Both the position numbers and the translations under genes were made by a program. Shown piece after piece: positions 7,601 through 16,768 of a DNA stretch of 64,000 nucleotides. The notes below the pieces were generated by a model that was not told the origin of the DNA, ran no database searches, and worked only from the letters and a program-made list of their open reading frames with translations. The number at the start of each line of letters is the position of its first letter. Position 1 is the first letter of the stretch. Where the stretch lies: contig JACPHN010000082.1 of NCBI GenBank assembly GCA_016188575.1, forward strand, positions 1 through 64,000. The letters are read 5' to 3'. This DNA is from Candidatus Schekmanbacteria bacterium (GTDB lineage: Bacteria > CSSED10-310 > JACPHN01).

Positions 7601-10005
7601 GAGTCGGTGATCGTGACGGCGTTGGAGTTTCCCGCCAGGTCCGTTCCGTTGGCGGCGGTGCCGAAGAGGTTGCCCTCGACGGTGTTGTCGTCGCTCTGGT
7701 ATCTGATTTCGATGCCGGCGCTGGTGCTCGCCGAGATCAGGTTGCACGGGCCGGTGCAGGACGCTCCAGCCGGCCGGTCGCCGCCGATGCTGTGCGAGGT
7801 GGGCACGTCGGGATGTCCGCTCACCCTGATGCCGTAGTAGTTGCCCAGCGCCGCCGTCCCCTCCGCATTGGTGCCGATGCGGTTGCCCTGGATCTTGGCC
7901 CCGCTCCCATCGTGGAGCGAGATGCCCGCAAAGCCGCTTGCCGCGATGACGTTGCCTTCGCCGGTCCCGGTGCCCCCGATCTGGGCGTTGGTGGGCAGCG
8001 CGAGCGAGATGCCACTGCTGCTGTTGCCCAGGCCCTGCTTGCCGGTGACGTCGGTGCCGATGTAGTTGCCCAGCACCTTCGTTCCGGTGGTGTTGGACTT
8101 CGTGCAGATGCCGCAGGTGTTGCCCGAGATGAGGTTGCGCGCTGCCGCGGTGGTACCGCCGACGACCACGTTGGCCGAGTCGAACATGATGAATACTCCG
8201 CCGTGGTCGTTGCTCATGCCGACGGTCCCGGTGTAGTCGGTCCCCGAGTAGGAGCCCTCGAGGATGCTGTCGCTGCTCAGGAAGACCCCCTCGTACTTCG
8301 CGGTCTCGTTGAAGACCAGGCCGCGGGCCACACCGCCGTCGACGTCCAGGCCGTAGTAGGTGCCGGGGAAGCGGATCTCGACGATCGGCTGGTCCTGGAA
8401 ACCGGGTTGCGTGGTGCCGTCGAAGACCAGACCGGTGTCGGACGACGAGAGCTGGGAATCGACGCGGATGATCTGATGCCCGGAGGCGATCCGGAAGTCG
8501 ATCTCGTCGGTGCCCGAGCTCTGGCTGGCTTCCATGATGGCGGCGCGCAGCGTGCAGATGCCGCTCGGGGGAACAGGGGGAGTGGCCTGGGGATCGTAGG
8601 CGGTGTCGCAGAGGTTCTGGTCGTCGCCGGGGCGGGCGTCGGGCGCGTCACCGACGTCATTGACGTCGAAGGTGAAGGTTGCCGCGGTCAGTGCCACGGC
8701 GGGGGCGGTGCGGTCCTGCTGGAGGACGACGAGGTCGCTGCGGTTATCGATGTTGAGGCGCATCGGCAGGACGGCGGCGGGCTCGCCGGCGAGGTCGAGC
8801 GAGGCGGCCAAGCCAAGCTGCCGGTGTTCAGCGGCTTCCAGCACCTGCAGGCTCCCGCCGGCGGGGTCGAGCAGCACGAGCTCCTCGCCGTGCCGGGCGG
8901 TGAGGCGCGTCGCGACCAGGCGCGCGGCGCCGGGAGCGGCGGGGTCGCGGGCGGGGGCGAGCGCCGCGGAGGTGGTGGCTAGCGTCCAGGCGCCGGAGGC
9001 GGACCGCTCGAGCACCCGGACCGCCCCGTCAGAGCCGAGCACGGCGAGCTCCCTGCGCAGAGGTCCCGCGGCGGGGAGGAAGTCGCCGCCAAGAACGCTG
9101 GCGGCGGGGCACGGCAGCGTCGCGACGGAAGCGAGCGCCGGCACAAAGTCCGGCCTGAGCCGGTTGCGGTCCCACCCGCGCAGCACGAGGACCTGGGCCC
9201 CCGCCGTGGCGGCCAGGTCGATCCACGGGTCGTCGTCGAGCGACCCGAGCCACAGCGAGGTCGCCGGCCACGGCAGCGGCACGGCGAGAGGCGCGGCGCG
9301 GACAGCGGCCCCCAGCCCCGAAAAGACGAGCAGGCGTGGGCCGCCCGGTCCGTCGACTGCCGCGATCACGGCGAGGCGCCCGTCGAAGCGCCCGAGCTCG
9401 CCGACCGCCAGAGCGGTGAGGGCGCCGCCGCCCAGGTCGATGGCGACCGGGGCTCCAAAACCGCCCCGGCCGTCTCCGCCGAGCAGCCACAGGCGCGTGC
9501 TGCCGATCGCGCCGGCGATCACGTCGGGGTGGCCGTCCGCATCGAGGTCGCCGGCACCCAGCGTGTCCGGAGCCTCGGGGAGCGCGACCACCGGGGCGTC
9601 GGGCAGAAAGGCCGCGTCAACCGCGTGCCCGGCCCCCCGCCGCTGCTGCGCCGCCACCGTGTGCGGGAAGAGCAGGTCGACGTTGCCCCGGTGGAGGCTG
9701 AGCGCGCCGCCAGCGTCCAGCGCGTAACCGGCGACCACGTCGGGCATGCCGTCCTCGTCGAGGTCGGCCGAAGCCAGGGCGAGCGGCCGGGTCCGGCCCG
9801 CTGCCAGCGCATCGAGCAGCTCCGGCGGGCCGCCGTAGCGGGCAGGCAGGTCAACGCCGTCGCGCAGATTCAGCTCCGGGCCGCCCCGGCCGGCGGCGTG
9901 CACCGGCGGAGCCTCCCCGGCTGCCGCCGCGGGCGATACCGCAGCGATCGCCCAGGAGACCATGATGGCGACGAGACCCTGCCCAGCACCGCGCGAACCC
10001 CACAT
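4651..10005 (-). CDS. Giant secreted FG-GAP/CSLREA/beta-helix metalloprotease, C-terminally anchored
   Basis: 1784 aa. ATG 10005 has GGGAG upstream and a signal peptide ending near AAAAG. Domain order: FG-GAP/VCBS repeats (about 60-430, e.g. DLDEDGMPDVVAG), a CSLREA-like segment (about 455-500, CTLRAAIMEAS), a right-handed parallel beta-helix (about 510-870), Ig/CARDB-like modules, and a zincin domain with HELGHNFSLRH (H1240, E1241, H1244, H1250). The latter is the HExxHxxxxxH metzincin zinc site. Fn3-like and BACON-like modules follow, then a C-terminal helix and RRRRRGR tail. FG-GAP domains bind Ca2+ and partners; the beta-helix suggests glycan or surface binding, with the protease as the active centre. 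The zinc ligands look intact. The substrate is unknown. Confidence 0.85.
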   Translation of the reverse strand: MWGSRGAGQGLVAIMVSWAIAAVSPAAAAGEAPPVHAAGRGGPELNLRDGVDLPARYGGPPELLDALAAGRTRPLALASADLDEDGMPDVVAGYALDAGGALSLHRGNVDLLFPHTVAAQQRRGAGHAVDAAFLPDAPVVALPEAPDTLGAGDLDADGHPDVIAGAIGSTRLWLLGGDGRGGFGAPVAIDLGGGALTALAVGELGRFDGRLAVIAAVDGPGGPRLLVFSGLGAAVRAAPLAVPLPWPATSLWLGSLDDDPWIDLAATAGAQVLVLRGWDRNRLRPDFVPALASVATLPCPAASVLGGDFLPAAGPLRRELAVLGSDGAVRVLERSASGAWTLATTSAALAPARDPAAPGAARLVATRLTARHGEELVLLDPAGGSLQVLEAAEHRQLGLAASLDLAGEPAAVLPMRLNIDNRSDLVVLQQDRTAPAVALTAATFTFDVNDVGDAPDARPGDDQNLCDTAYDPQATPPVPPSGICTLRAAIMEASQSSGTDEIDFRIASGHQIIRVDSQLSSSDTGLVFDGTTQPGFQDQPIVEIRFPGTYYGLDVDGGVARGLVFNETAKYEGVFLSSDSILEGSYSGTDYTGTVGMSNDHGGVFIMFDSANVVVGGTTAAARNLISGNTCGICTKSNTTGTKVLGNYIGTDVTGKQGLGNSSSGISLALPTNAQIGGTGTGEGNVIAASGFAGISLHDGSGAKIQGNRIGTNAEGTAALGNYYGIRVSGHPDVPTSHSIGGDRPAGASCTGPCNLISASTSAGIEIRYQSDDNTVEGNLFGTAANGTDLAGNSNAVTITDSKDNTIGGKRAAGAYCTGVCNVIANSTSSGIIVQTGTGNAILGNEIRDNGRTGIDLGNYDGITANDPDDPDTGPNDLQNFPTVDFDPNGGELRVNLQGKPNATFRVEVFSNTECEGTGQGRTLVGARDGVTTDAEGNASFTFTPGGSAQFYSATATDAANNTSELTPCPLDLNGIEVTQAIQNWDNAVPLIEGRPTAVRVHLRSPEEDVSGVYAELLVKSGETTLRTLVPSNSPRTITVLAQPWRGSISDGFYFDIPTSCSECLTGTVTFEVRSGASHSFACQEPKGGNDTSQGSDCKVTLTFEPSPAPLVFFRDVVWSASPTGPVYAPALTDYLQVQRYIEAQLPVPRLNAVKLPVPLLWPLFGAPVPFQVDLLQIAGYSLSLLRFSPTAILHSVIVGEAPGGQLGDGSLGLFDLPQYLLVGRISTAYGLAGPYVAPHELGHNFSLRHRYCFEPKGPKPDNFVPPEYNCRIGPEPSGFDDPTAFYGFDVRELNSEAKVKLWNVYDLMGYQGELRWIQDVEYKAAHDYIVQNLRGAEWPATPIEQRAPQQVLLVAGSVDPSLDTGQIGLFYELEAPELPESPPSGAYAVRLEDSSGTALASYSFDPIPLADGSNRLFSLIVPPPAGLARVVLLHDGKELDVRTPSDNSPSVGVPSPVVGDGADGVLQLSWTASDPDGDSLRFLVEYSADGGETWELLTLEWTATTLEVPLALLPGTGQGAVRVYATDGFHTVMGQTAATFAVPTHAPQAKILAPVDDSCPSSNQLARLEGGAFDPEDGVLPDAALSWSSGKSGVLGTGAMLEVDGISFSWPDTITLTATDSESRTASASITVNPESGCVGEHDLTAAPLALGFQAAPGGPSPASLELALRKLGWGTELAWTATADQLWIQLGAASGTTPGNLTVTVDSTGKAEGIYSGTITVTAAQASMGSPRTINVELQVSSASALPLPIGAPALLALAVGAVIAIAVVRRRRRGRVRCGAA

Positions 10006-10638
10006 GATACACTTTCTCCCTGCCGAGCTGCGGAAACGGGTCGCGGCCCGCCGGCGTCGCTCGATCGCACCCTTACGAACAACCGTGAATCCTGTGCTAC
10101 ACCAGCGCCAGGAACACCTCCGATACCTTCGCGTCCTGCCTTCCGAACCATTGCCCGCCGGGCATGATCCTAACCTTGGTCAACTGCGCGGTCAAGTCCC
10201 AGATGGCACCGGAGAGCTTCTTGGTCGCCTGCTGCGCGCGCTGCCCCAGCACCGCGCTCACCCCATTGGCCAGTTTCCGCACGATGTGGAACATGGGTTG
10301 GTCAGGAACACGCGGCCACCACTCCCCCGCATGACCAGCCCGCGCGTCGCGGACAATGACCAGCCCAGCATCGAGCTGGCGCCGGGCAAAGCTCGGTTGT
10401 TCCGCCGCGCTGATTCGCGCAGCAGAACAACCGGGTGCAGCGGACAGCGCCCTTCGGTAGTAAGCTACTTCCGGGAGCTGCCGCTGACCCGGCGCCCGTC
10501 AGGGCTCCAGCGGCCACCAGAAAATTGTCGGAAGGTGAATGGATATTCGCTTCTACCGTGATCCAGCACCTGGCGATACGAGTTGCGGGATAAGCCGCTG
10601 ACCGCATATCGACGGCGGCAGCGCCGGAAAGGACAGCG
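10006..10638. other. Divergent intergenic region between two giant protease genes
   Basis: 633 bp separate the divergently transcribed metalloprotease and caspase-like genes, so both promoters should lie here. I cannot pick a convincing -35/-10 pair. A minus-strand open frame ending at 10097 and reaching back to about 10464 (fragment QPMFHIVRKLANGVSAVLG) looks like a relic of a gene, possibly a transposase, but it has no recognisable family and no good start. Confidence 0.4.
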
Positions 10639-13600
10639 ATGAGAGGCAGCGGAAGCATCGCGGTGGTCGTTACGTTCTGGCTGCTCGCCGGCGCTGGCGG
10701 CGCCGAGGGGCACACCATCAGTGGCTCGGCCTTGCTGGCTGATCAGACGGATCACAGCGGGATTCTGGTCACAATTGAGAATCCGTGGGTACCCGCCAGC
10801 GGCGCCTGGTGGGTGCTCGCCGCGCTCGTGGCCGTGGCGCTGCTGGCATGGCGCGCCCGCGGGCGCCCGCTTCCCGCGACGGCGCTGGGCGCGACGCTCC
10901 TCCTGGCTGCCGGCAGCACGCTGGTGTGGGCGCTATCCTCGGCGGTGACCCAGCCGGATGGCGCCTACCAGTTGATCGACGTGCCGGACGGCATCTACAC
11001 CGTAACCCTTGGGCGCTCCGGCTACACCTCGCGGCGCGTGGCGGGGGTCGTGGTGGCGGGAGGTAACGCCACGGTTTCGACGGTTACGCTCGACCGCCTG
11101 GCTCTACGGGTTGCTCCCGCCGCGACGCGACTGGGTCCGGGACAGACGCAACGCTTTCGGGCGGCCCTCGATGACCCGGCTACCCCGCTCACGAACCCCC
11201 TCACCTGGTCGGTGCAGGCGCTTGGATCGGCCGAGCCCGGAACGGTGACCGCGCAGGGGGAGTACACCGCTCCCGCGACCATCGCGGAGAGCGCCACGGT
11301 GCGGCTCGTCGCCGAGCTGTCCCAGGATGGCGCGAGCTATCGAGACGAAGCGCTGATCGAGCTCGCGAGCACCGCCGCCCCCAGCATGACCCAGGAACAG
11401 GCCAGCGAGCTGGTCATCGACCAGTACATTCAGGCCACCGCGTACGTGGCAAATCCGAAAGTGGTGACGGCAGTCGCGTTGCCTGAGCTGTTGGTGGCCG
11501 GAGACGAGGTCGCTCCCTATCGGGCGGCCGATTCCGTCGGGCAGGGGGAGGCCACGCAGATTGCCGCAAACACCTGGTTCTATCTGCTCGACCGCGAGCC
11601 GGGCGCGCTGTTTCCGCACAGCGTCACCTACTTGTTCGTGGACGCGACAACAGGAGCGATCACGGCTCGCGACGAGCAGTGGTTCCCGGTCATCAATGGG
11701 GTGGTGTGGTTCAACGCTCCACTCGAGTCATTCTACGGTCTGAACCGGGTGTATGAGGGCGACAGCGTCAACCGCGACCTGGTCGAGGGCGCGATCAATC
11801 TGGACGCGAGCGGCGCCGGTAGCGCCGGCGAGCCGGGGATCGAGCGGCGCGATTACGCGGTAGATACGCTGTTTCCCTTCTGGACCGACACGGTCTCGGA
11901 GTGCGCCAACCCGGTTCGGGTAGCCCTCATCATCGAGGGCGTCGGCTACGCGAACTTGCTCGCTCCCGGTTCCTCATTGAGTCGTACCAACGCCGAGGGC
12001 GTCTTCCGGGACATGCTCGGCTTCGATCAGGTAACCGTCTTGAGCTCCAAGGGGGCGAAGGGGACGACGCTCCCCTATCAGCAGACAGTGGACGACCTCT
12101 TCGAAGGCTACGTGAAAAACCTGAGGCCTTGCGACGTCTTCGTGCTCTACTTCACCGGGCACGCGGTCGATGGCACGTTCAACGTGGAGAACCTGGGCCG
12201 CGGCAAGGACTGGTCCATGAACTCGGACACCGGACAGCTCGAATACCTGTTCGCGCTCATCCAGGCGCGGAACAAATACCTCATTCTCGATTCCTGCACC
12301 GCCGGCGCCGCCATTACCCAGTTCGACACCTGGATGACCAGGTATTCGCATCCGCTCAACGTGAAGATCCTCACCGCCACCTCCGCCACCAAGAAGGCGA
12401 CGGGGGGCGTGTTCGGCGTCTCATTCTACAATTCGCTGCTCGTCCACAACCCGACCACGATGGACGAATGGTACACGCGCATCGTCAATCACACCCTGAC
12501 GTTCTGGGAAGGCATGGTGGGACGCGGGGATCCGCTGTACTCGGTGTTCGCGGCACCCGACACCGACAAGGACGGTCTGACCGACGCCATGGAGGCATTC
12601 GTCGGCACGGATCCGCAGGTTGCGGATTCGGACGCGGACGGAACCACGGACGGGGACGAGATGCGACCCGTAATGCCGACGCGCTTTTACGGCGGTAGCC
12701 GCGGCCTCACCGACCCCCGCGACTTTTACCTGCAGGGAGCCACGGACATTCCTCGGCCACCGATGCCGCGGCAGACGACGCTGCCCGAAGGCTACCTGGG
12801 CGTGCCGTACGAGCAGGCGATCCAGCTTGCGCCCAATCGGAAGCACAGTGCCACGCTGGCGTTTGCGGCCAGCGACCCTGGCTTGCCCAGCGGCCTCGTG
12901 CTCGACGCGGCGAAGGGGGTCGTTTCCGGCAACCCGCAGCAGAACGGTGTCTTCTCGTTCACGCTTACCATCCGGGATTCCCGCGGCGCCTCGACGCGAA
13001 CGCAGATGAGCCTCACCATCGTCGACCTGGGTCTACAAGCCGGCGGCACGATCGTCAGCACCAAGTGCAGCATGAGCAACAACCGCGACAACGACCTGTC
13101 GATTGGCGAGGCGCTGCTGCTGGCTCGGGGAGAGCTGTTGTACTCCGACCTGCAACCCTACGTCGACGAGCAGAATCTCGGTGAGCAACGCTATGTCACG
13201 CCGCCGGTGGGGCTTTCCAACCAGGATCTGGTCTCCGGCGCCACCTGTCAGGGGGCGTTGGGCCCGATCACCATCGACTGGGATGGCGACACGTTCGCCT
13301 TCGACTTCGCCGACACCGAGCTCGTGGTCACCGGCAAGTGGATCACGCTCAAGGGGAGCTACCGCGCCCCCGGCGGCTGGGCGATCAACCTGTCGCCGAC
13401 GGCCATAGGCAACGTGGTGGACAACGTCACGGTGGAGAACGCCCTGGTCGGCGTCGCCGTCCAAGGGAGCTCGAACGTCATCAACGTGCTCAACCAGACC
13501 ACCGCGAGCGGCGTGACGTCGGCGATCGTCAAGATCTTCGGGGCCGACGCCGCGTTCAATACCATCGGGGAGGGCTCGCGCATCTGGGGCGCTTCAGGTT

Positions 13601-15663
13601 ACGGCGTGCTGATCACCGACGGTGCTCACGACAACGTCGTTGCTCCGTCGCACCTCCACTACAACACCTTGGGCGGGGTGAGGATCGAGAACGCCGGTCC
13701 GCGAAATCGGGTGACGGGCGGGGGCGTGCCCGGCAACGGCTACTACTGCTGGATCAATGAGAACGGCGGCAACGCCGTCACCGTGATCGACACCCCCGAG
13801 GTCTACGTGCACGGGGTCCAGACCACGAGAAATGGCGGCCACGGTTTCAGCTTCTCGGGGACTGCCACCACGCCGATCTACGCGGACGGTTCGCAATCCG
13901 AAAGCGATGGCGGGGATGGTTGGAACCTCTCGGGTGGAGCGAGCGGCGGTGTTTTCAAGCAGATTGGTGCCACCTCCTCCGGCTCGAACGGGATCGAGCT
14001 CAACGGGGTCAGCGGCAACCACTTCGAGCAGGCCTACGCCAACGGCGCCGGTGACTACGGGATCCTGTTCACCAACGGCGCCACTACGAATACCATCGAC
14101 CTGGCGACCGGGACAGGTTCCTCGGGCCAGGTCTCCAACAATGGGGGCGGCATTCGCTTTCAAGGCGCGGGAACCACGAGGAACGCGGTCCATTCGGGGC
14201 TGTTCTACCAGAACAGATCAGCCGCGGTGCTGTTCGAGGACGGCGCGGCCCACAATTGGGTCGGAGGCGACGGCGGCGAGATTATCGGCAACACCGGTGT
14301 CGCCGTGCGCTTCACGGGAGCAGGGACCGAAGAAAACGTGCTCTACGGCATGCAAGTCGGTGGCCTCGGCACCTTTCTGGGCGGTCCCAATGGCGCCGGA
14401 GCCGAGTTTCTTGCCGGCGCTACGCGAAACTGGATCACCGATTGCTTTTTCCAGGATAATCCGAGCCCGGCCGTGCTGTTCGACGGCAGCGACACGAGGG
14501 AAAACGTCGTTTCCGACAGCGACATGACCTACGGCGATACCGCCTCCCAGGCGCAGAACGTGATTTTCGACCACGGAGCCGCCTACAACGTGGTCTCCAG
14601 CTCGATGATCAGCGGTGCCAGCGGCGCGCAGGTGGTCCTTCGCGGCGGTGCCCGCGGCAACATCCTGTCCGGGAACGAGATTTGGGGGACCCAGGCAGCT
14701 CAGGGAACCACCCTCGCCCACGGCGTATGGATCGACGGGGCGAGCCGCAATAGCATTGGGATCTGCTCGGGCCAGTACGCGCAAAACCTGATCTATGGCA
14801 ATCAGGGCGACGGGATCCACATCAGCGGTGGCTCGGGAAACCGCGTGTGCAGCAACGTGGTGGGACCGGGGTCGGTGCAAGCGCAGATCAATGGGATAGT
14901 CCTCGATGGCGGCACCCGCGACAATGTCATCGGGGGGCAGAGTCCGCTGTCCGCGGGGAAGTCGGATACGGACACCGGAGTCGGCAATATTCTCTTCGGC
15001 CACCAGGCCGGCGATGGTCTCCTGATCTCCGGTAGCGGTACCGGTGGCAATGAGGTCTTTGGAAACGTGGTGGGCTTCGACCCGCTGGACGATATGGGCT
15101 CGCTCATTCAGATGGGCGGCATCCGCATCGTCGAGGGGGCGGCGACGAACCTACTCGGACGCCCGGGGGCGGTCTATCCCCGGGAGCCGTCGCCTTGGGC
15201 CAACATCGTCGCCTTCAACGGCACCGCGGGCATCATGCTGGACGGCGCGACGACGCTGTGGAACAAGATGTTCGGCAACCTGGTCCGGTACAACGGCGAC
15301 GAGTCCGCGGGGGAACAGGTCGTGCTGACGGACGGTGCCAATGGCACCGTCCAGCCGCCTCTGCTTCTGGTGAATGGGGACGACACCGTGACGCTATCGT
15401 CGGCAACCGGTGATGTGGTGGAGCTCCTGGCCTGGCCGCCGAAGCCGACCTCATGGGAGTCGATACGCTCCACGGACTTCGGGATCTTGCTCTATTCGGG
15501 CTCGCCGGCCGCGCCGGACTTCGACGTCACGGCGATACCGGCGGCGCTGCGCCAAGGGTTTCCTACCGACTGGAGTCAGGTCAGCGTGACCGGTGCTCAG
15601 ATCCGTTTTGCCAGCGGGGCGTCGGGCCTGGCGGAGCCGCAGGCGCTGTACTCCATGGAGTAG
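10639..15663 (+). CDS. Giant membrane-tethered caspase-like (clan CD) protein with parallel beta-helix
   Basis: 1674 aa. ATG 10639 follows AAAGGAC. A signal-like segment (1-23) leads into a carboxypeptidase-regulatory-like beta domain that is split by two hydrophobic helices (about 56-71 and 79-100) and resumes at DGAYQLIDVPDGIYTVTL. An Ig-like module follows. Next is a caspase-fold region with His in YFTGHA (H508) and Cys in LILDSCTAG (C553), the clan CD dyad. Thrombospondin-type-3 Ca2+ repeats (about 641-675, DTDKDGLTD...DSDADGTTDGDE), a putative Ig/cadherin-like module (about 712-795) and a long right-handed beta-helix (about 900-1560) complete it. It is probably displayed on the envelope and may cleave proteins after Arg/Lys or Asp; the specificity is not readable. 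It is divergent from the metalloprotease/beta-helix gene. Confidence 0.8.
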   Translation: MRGSGSIAVVVTFWLLAGAGGAEGHTISGSALLADQTDHSGILVTIENPWVPASGAWWVLAALVAVALLAWRARGRPLPATALGATLLLAAGSTLVWALSSAVTQPDGAYQLIDVPDGIYTVTLGRSGYTSRRVAGVVVAGGNATVSTVTLDRLALRVAPAATRLGPGQTQRFRAALDDPATPLTNPLTWSVQALGSAEPGTVTAQGEYTAPATIAESATVRLVAELSQDGASYRDEALIELASTAAPSMTQEQASELVIDQYIQATAYVANPKVVTAVALPELLVAGDEVAPYRAADSVGQGEATQIAANTWFYLLDREPGALFPHSVTYLFVDATTGAITARDEQWFPVINGVVWFNAPLESFYGLNRVYEGDSVNRDLVEGAINLDASGAGSAGEPGIERRDYAVDTLFPFWTDTVSECANPVRVALIIEGVGYANLLAPGSSLSRTNAEGVFRDMLGFDQVTVLSSKGAKGTTLPYQQTVDDLFEGYVKNLRPCDVFVLYFTGHAVDGTFNVENLGRGKDWSMNSDTGQLEYLFALIQARNKYLILDSCTAGAAITQFDTWMTRYSHPLNVKILTATSATKKATGGVFGVSFYNSLLVHNPTTMDEWYTRIVNHTLTFWEGMVGRGDPLYSVFAAPDTDKDGLTDAMEAFVGTDPQVADSDADGTTDGDEMRPVMPTRFYGGSRGLTDPRDFYLQGATDIPRPPMPRQTTLPEGYLGVPYEQAIQLAPNRKHSATLAFAASDPGLPSGLVLDAAKGVVSGNPQQNGVFSFTLTIRDSRGASTRTQMSLTIVDLGLQAGGTIVSTKCSMSNNRDNDLSIGEALLLARGELLYSDLQPYVDEQNLGEQRYVTPPVGLSNQDLVSGATCQGALGPITIDWDGDTFAFDFADTELVVTGKWITLKGSYRAPGGWAINLSPTAIGNVVDNVTVENALVGVAVQGSSNVINVLNQTTASGVTSAIVKIFGADAAFNTIGEGSRIWGASGYGVLITDGAHDNVVAPSHLHYNTLGGVRIENAGPRNRVTGGGVPGNGYYCWINENGGNAVTVIDTPEVYVHGVQTTRNGGHGFSFSGTATTPIYADGSQSESDGGDGWNLSGGASGGVFKQIGATSSGSNGIELNGVSGNHFEQAYANGAGDYGILFTNGATTNTIDLATGTGSSGQVSNNGGGIRFQGAGTTRNAVHSGLFYQNRSAAVLFEDGAAHNWVGGDGGEIIGNTGVAVRFTGAGTEENVLYGMQVGGLGTFLGGPNGAGAEFLAGATRNWITDCFFQDNPSPAVLFDGSDTRENVVSDSDMTYGDTASQAQNVIFDHGAAYNVVSSSMISGASGAQVVLRGGARGNILSGNEIWGTQAAQGTTLAHGVWIDGASRNSIGICSGQYAQNLIYGNQGDGIHISGGSGNRVCSNVVGPGSVQAQINGIVLDGGTRDNVIGGQSPLSAGKSDTDTGVGNILFGHQAGDGLLISGSGTGGNEVFGNVVGFDPLDDMGSLIQMGGIRIVEGAATNLLGRPGAVYPREPSPWANIVAFNGTAGIMLDGATTLWNKMFGNLVRYNGDESAGEQVVLTDGANGTVQPPLLLVNGDDTVTLSSATGDVVELLAWPPKPTSWESIRSTDFGILLYSGSPAAPDFDVTAIPAALRQGFPTDWSQVSVTGAQIRFASGASGLAEPQALYSME

Positions 15664-15749
15664 GGAAAGCCGCATGTCACAGGATTCCTTTCGGGTAGCG
15701 AGACTATTCACCGGTCCCGCGCTCGCGGGGGGATAGAGGGGGGGAGACC

Positions 15750-16340
15750 ATGGATGGCGCAACAACGAGCTCGCGAGATGAGGTGACGGTGCGCGGGTGC
15801 CCCAAGTGCGGCTGCCTCCTGCCGAGGGCCGCGAGCGAGTGCCCGCGATGCGTCGTGCTCCTCTGGAAAGCACGGCGGGCCGAACCAGGTCCATCCGTCG
15901 CGAGCGGCGAGGACGGCCCGTGGCTCGAATCACGCGAGGAAACGCCGTGGGAGGCTTCCGAGGAGGAGCGGGTATCTCGCATCGAGCGATGCCGCGCGCT
16001 GCTCTCGGCCACGCTGAGCTCGCCCAGGTTTTGGCCCACAGGGATGCTCGCCATTCAAGCTATCGCGGCGCTGGCAATGTGGATTGGCGGGACTCCGGAA
16101 CCACCGCTGCCCGGTCGGAAAGATCTCGACGCCCACTTGGCGGCGCTGGTCACCAGCGTCTTGTGCGCAGTCATCCATTCCCTCACCTATGCGAGCTGGT
16201 TTCCCAGTGTGCTTACCGGGCTCAGCTTTTCGCCGGGTTTCCGCTACCCATCGGAAGGCGAGGAGATGGTCGCCGTGCGCTTTCTGCGTGCGCTCGTCTT
16301 TCTCGCGGTGCTTTTCCTCACCGTGGCCATGCTCATGTGA
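15750..16340 (+). CDS. Zinc-ribbon membrane protein
   Basis: 196 aa, start ATG 15750 after a strong GGGGGGAG. The N-terminus is a zinc ribbon (C17-x2-C20 and C31-x2-C34). A charged Glu-rich linker follows, then about three transmembrane helices (around 94-112, 125-148 and 178-196). Prokaryotic proteins of this architecture are common and mostly uncharacterised. It lies 86 bp after the caspase-like gene on the same strand, so co-transcription is possible but not shown. Confidence 0.6.
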   Translation: MDGATTSSRDEVTVRGCPKCGCLLPRAASECPRCVVLLWKARRAEPGPSVASGEDGPWLESREETPWEASEEERVSRIERCRALLSATLSSPRFWPTGMLAIQAIAALAMWIGGTPEPPLPGRKDLDAHLAALVTSVLCAVIHSLTYASWFPSVLTGLSFSPGFRYPSEGEEMVAVRFLRALVFLAVLFLTVAMLM

Positions 16341-16546
16341 TGGTCGAATCCGTCCTGCGCGTCCGGTTCGGGCGGAGCGGAGCTACCGGGCGCCTGCGGC
16401 GGGTCGGGCGGCGCGTGGCAACGATCGAGCTGCACGCGCGAACCCGGACGATCCATCTTCACGGAGCATCTGCACGAGCGCCCGTACGGGCAGGGGGCAG
16501 CAGCCGGCTTGCCCTCCGGACGTCCGCCGCGGTACGGTACGCCATC

Positions 16547-16768
16547 ATGAAGGCACGGGTCCAAAACGGTCGCCTGGTACTCGACGAGCCGACGATGCTT
16601 CCGGAAGGTACGGAGGTCGAGCTCGCGCCTGTCGACGTGGACGACCTCGATGAAGACGAGCGTCTGCGACTCCACGAGGCCCTCTCGACCGCGGCGAGCG
16701 AGCTCGAGGCGGGCGCCTACCGGAACGCGACAGACCTGATCGATGAGTTGCGCGGACGGCGCGGGTGA
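16547..16768 (+). CDS. AF2212/DUF104-like antitoxin
   Basis: 73 aa. It begins MKARVQNGRLVLDEPTMLPEG, which matches the beta-rich N-terminus of small antitoxins paired with RelE/ParE or PIN toxins. The C-terminal half is acidic and helical (DLDEDERLRLHEALSTAASELE), typical of the toxin-binding tail. Its stop overlaps the toxin start by 4 bp (GTGA), so translation is coupled. The AbrB-like fold expected for this family would bind the shared promoter. Confidence 0.65.
   Translation: MKARVQNGRLVLDEPTMLPEGTEVELAPVDVDDLDEDERLRLHEALSTAASELEAGAYRNATDLIDELRGRRG

Noticed and set aside
7000-8982. 660-aa plus-strand open frame
   Set aside because: It lies entirely inside the minus-strand giant metalloprotease gene; Val/Gly/Ala-rich low-complexity composition and no family features mark it as a shadow frame.
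10097-10294. 65-aa minus-strand frame (MFHIVRKLANGVSAVLG...)
   Set aside because: It reads like a protein fragment, possibly a transposase relic, but matches no family I can name and has no convincing start, so it is only mentioned under the intergenic entry.
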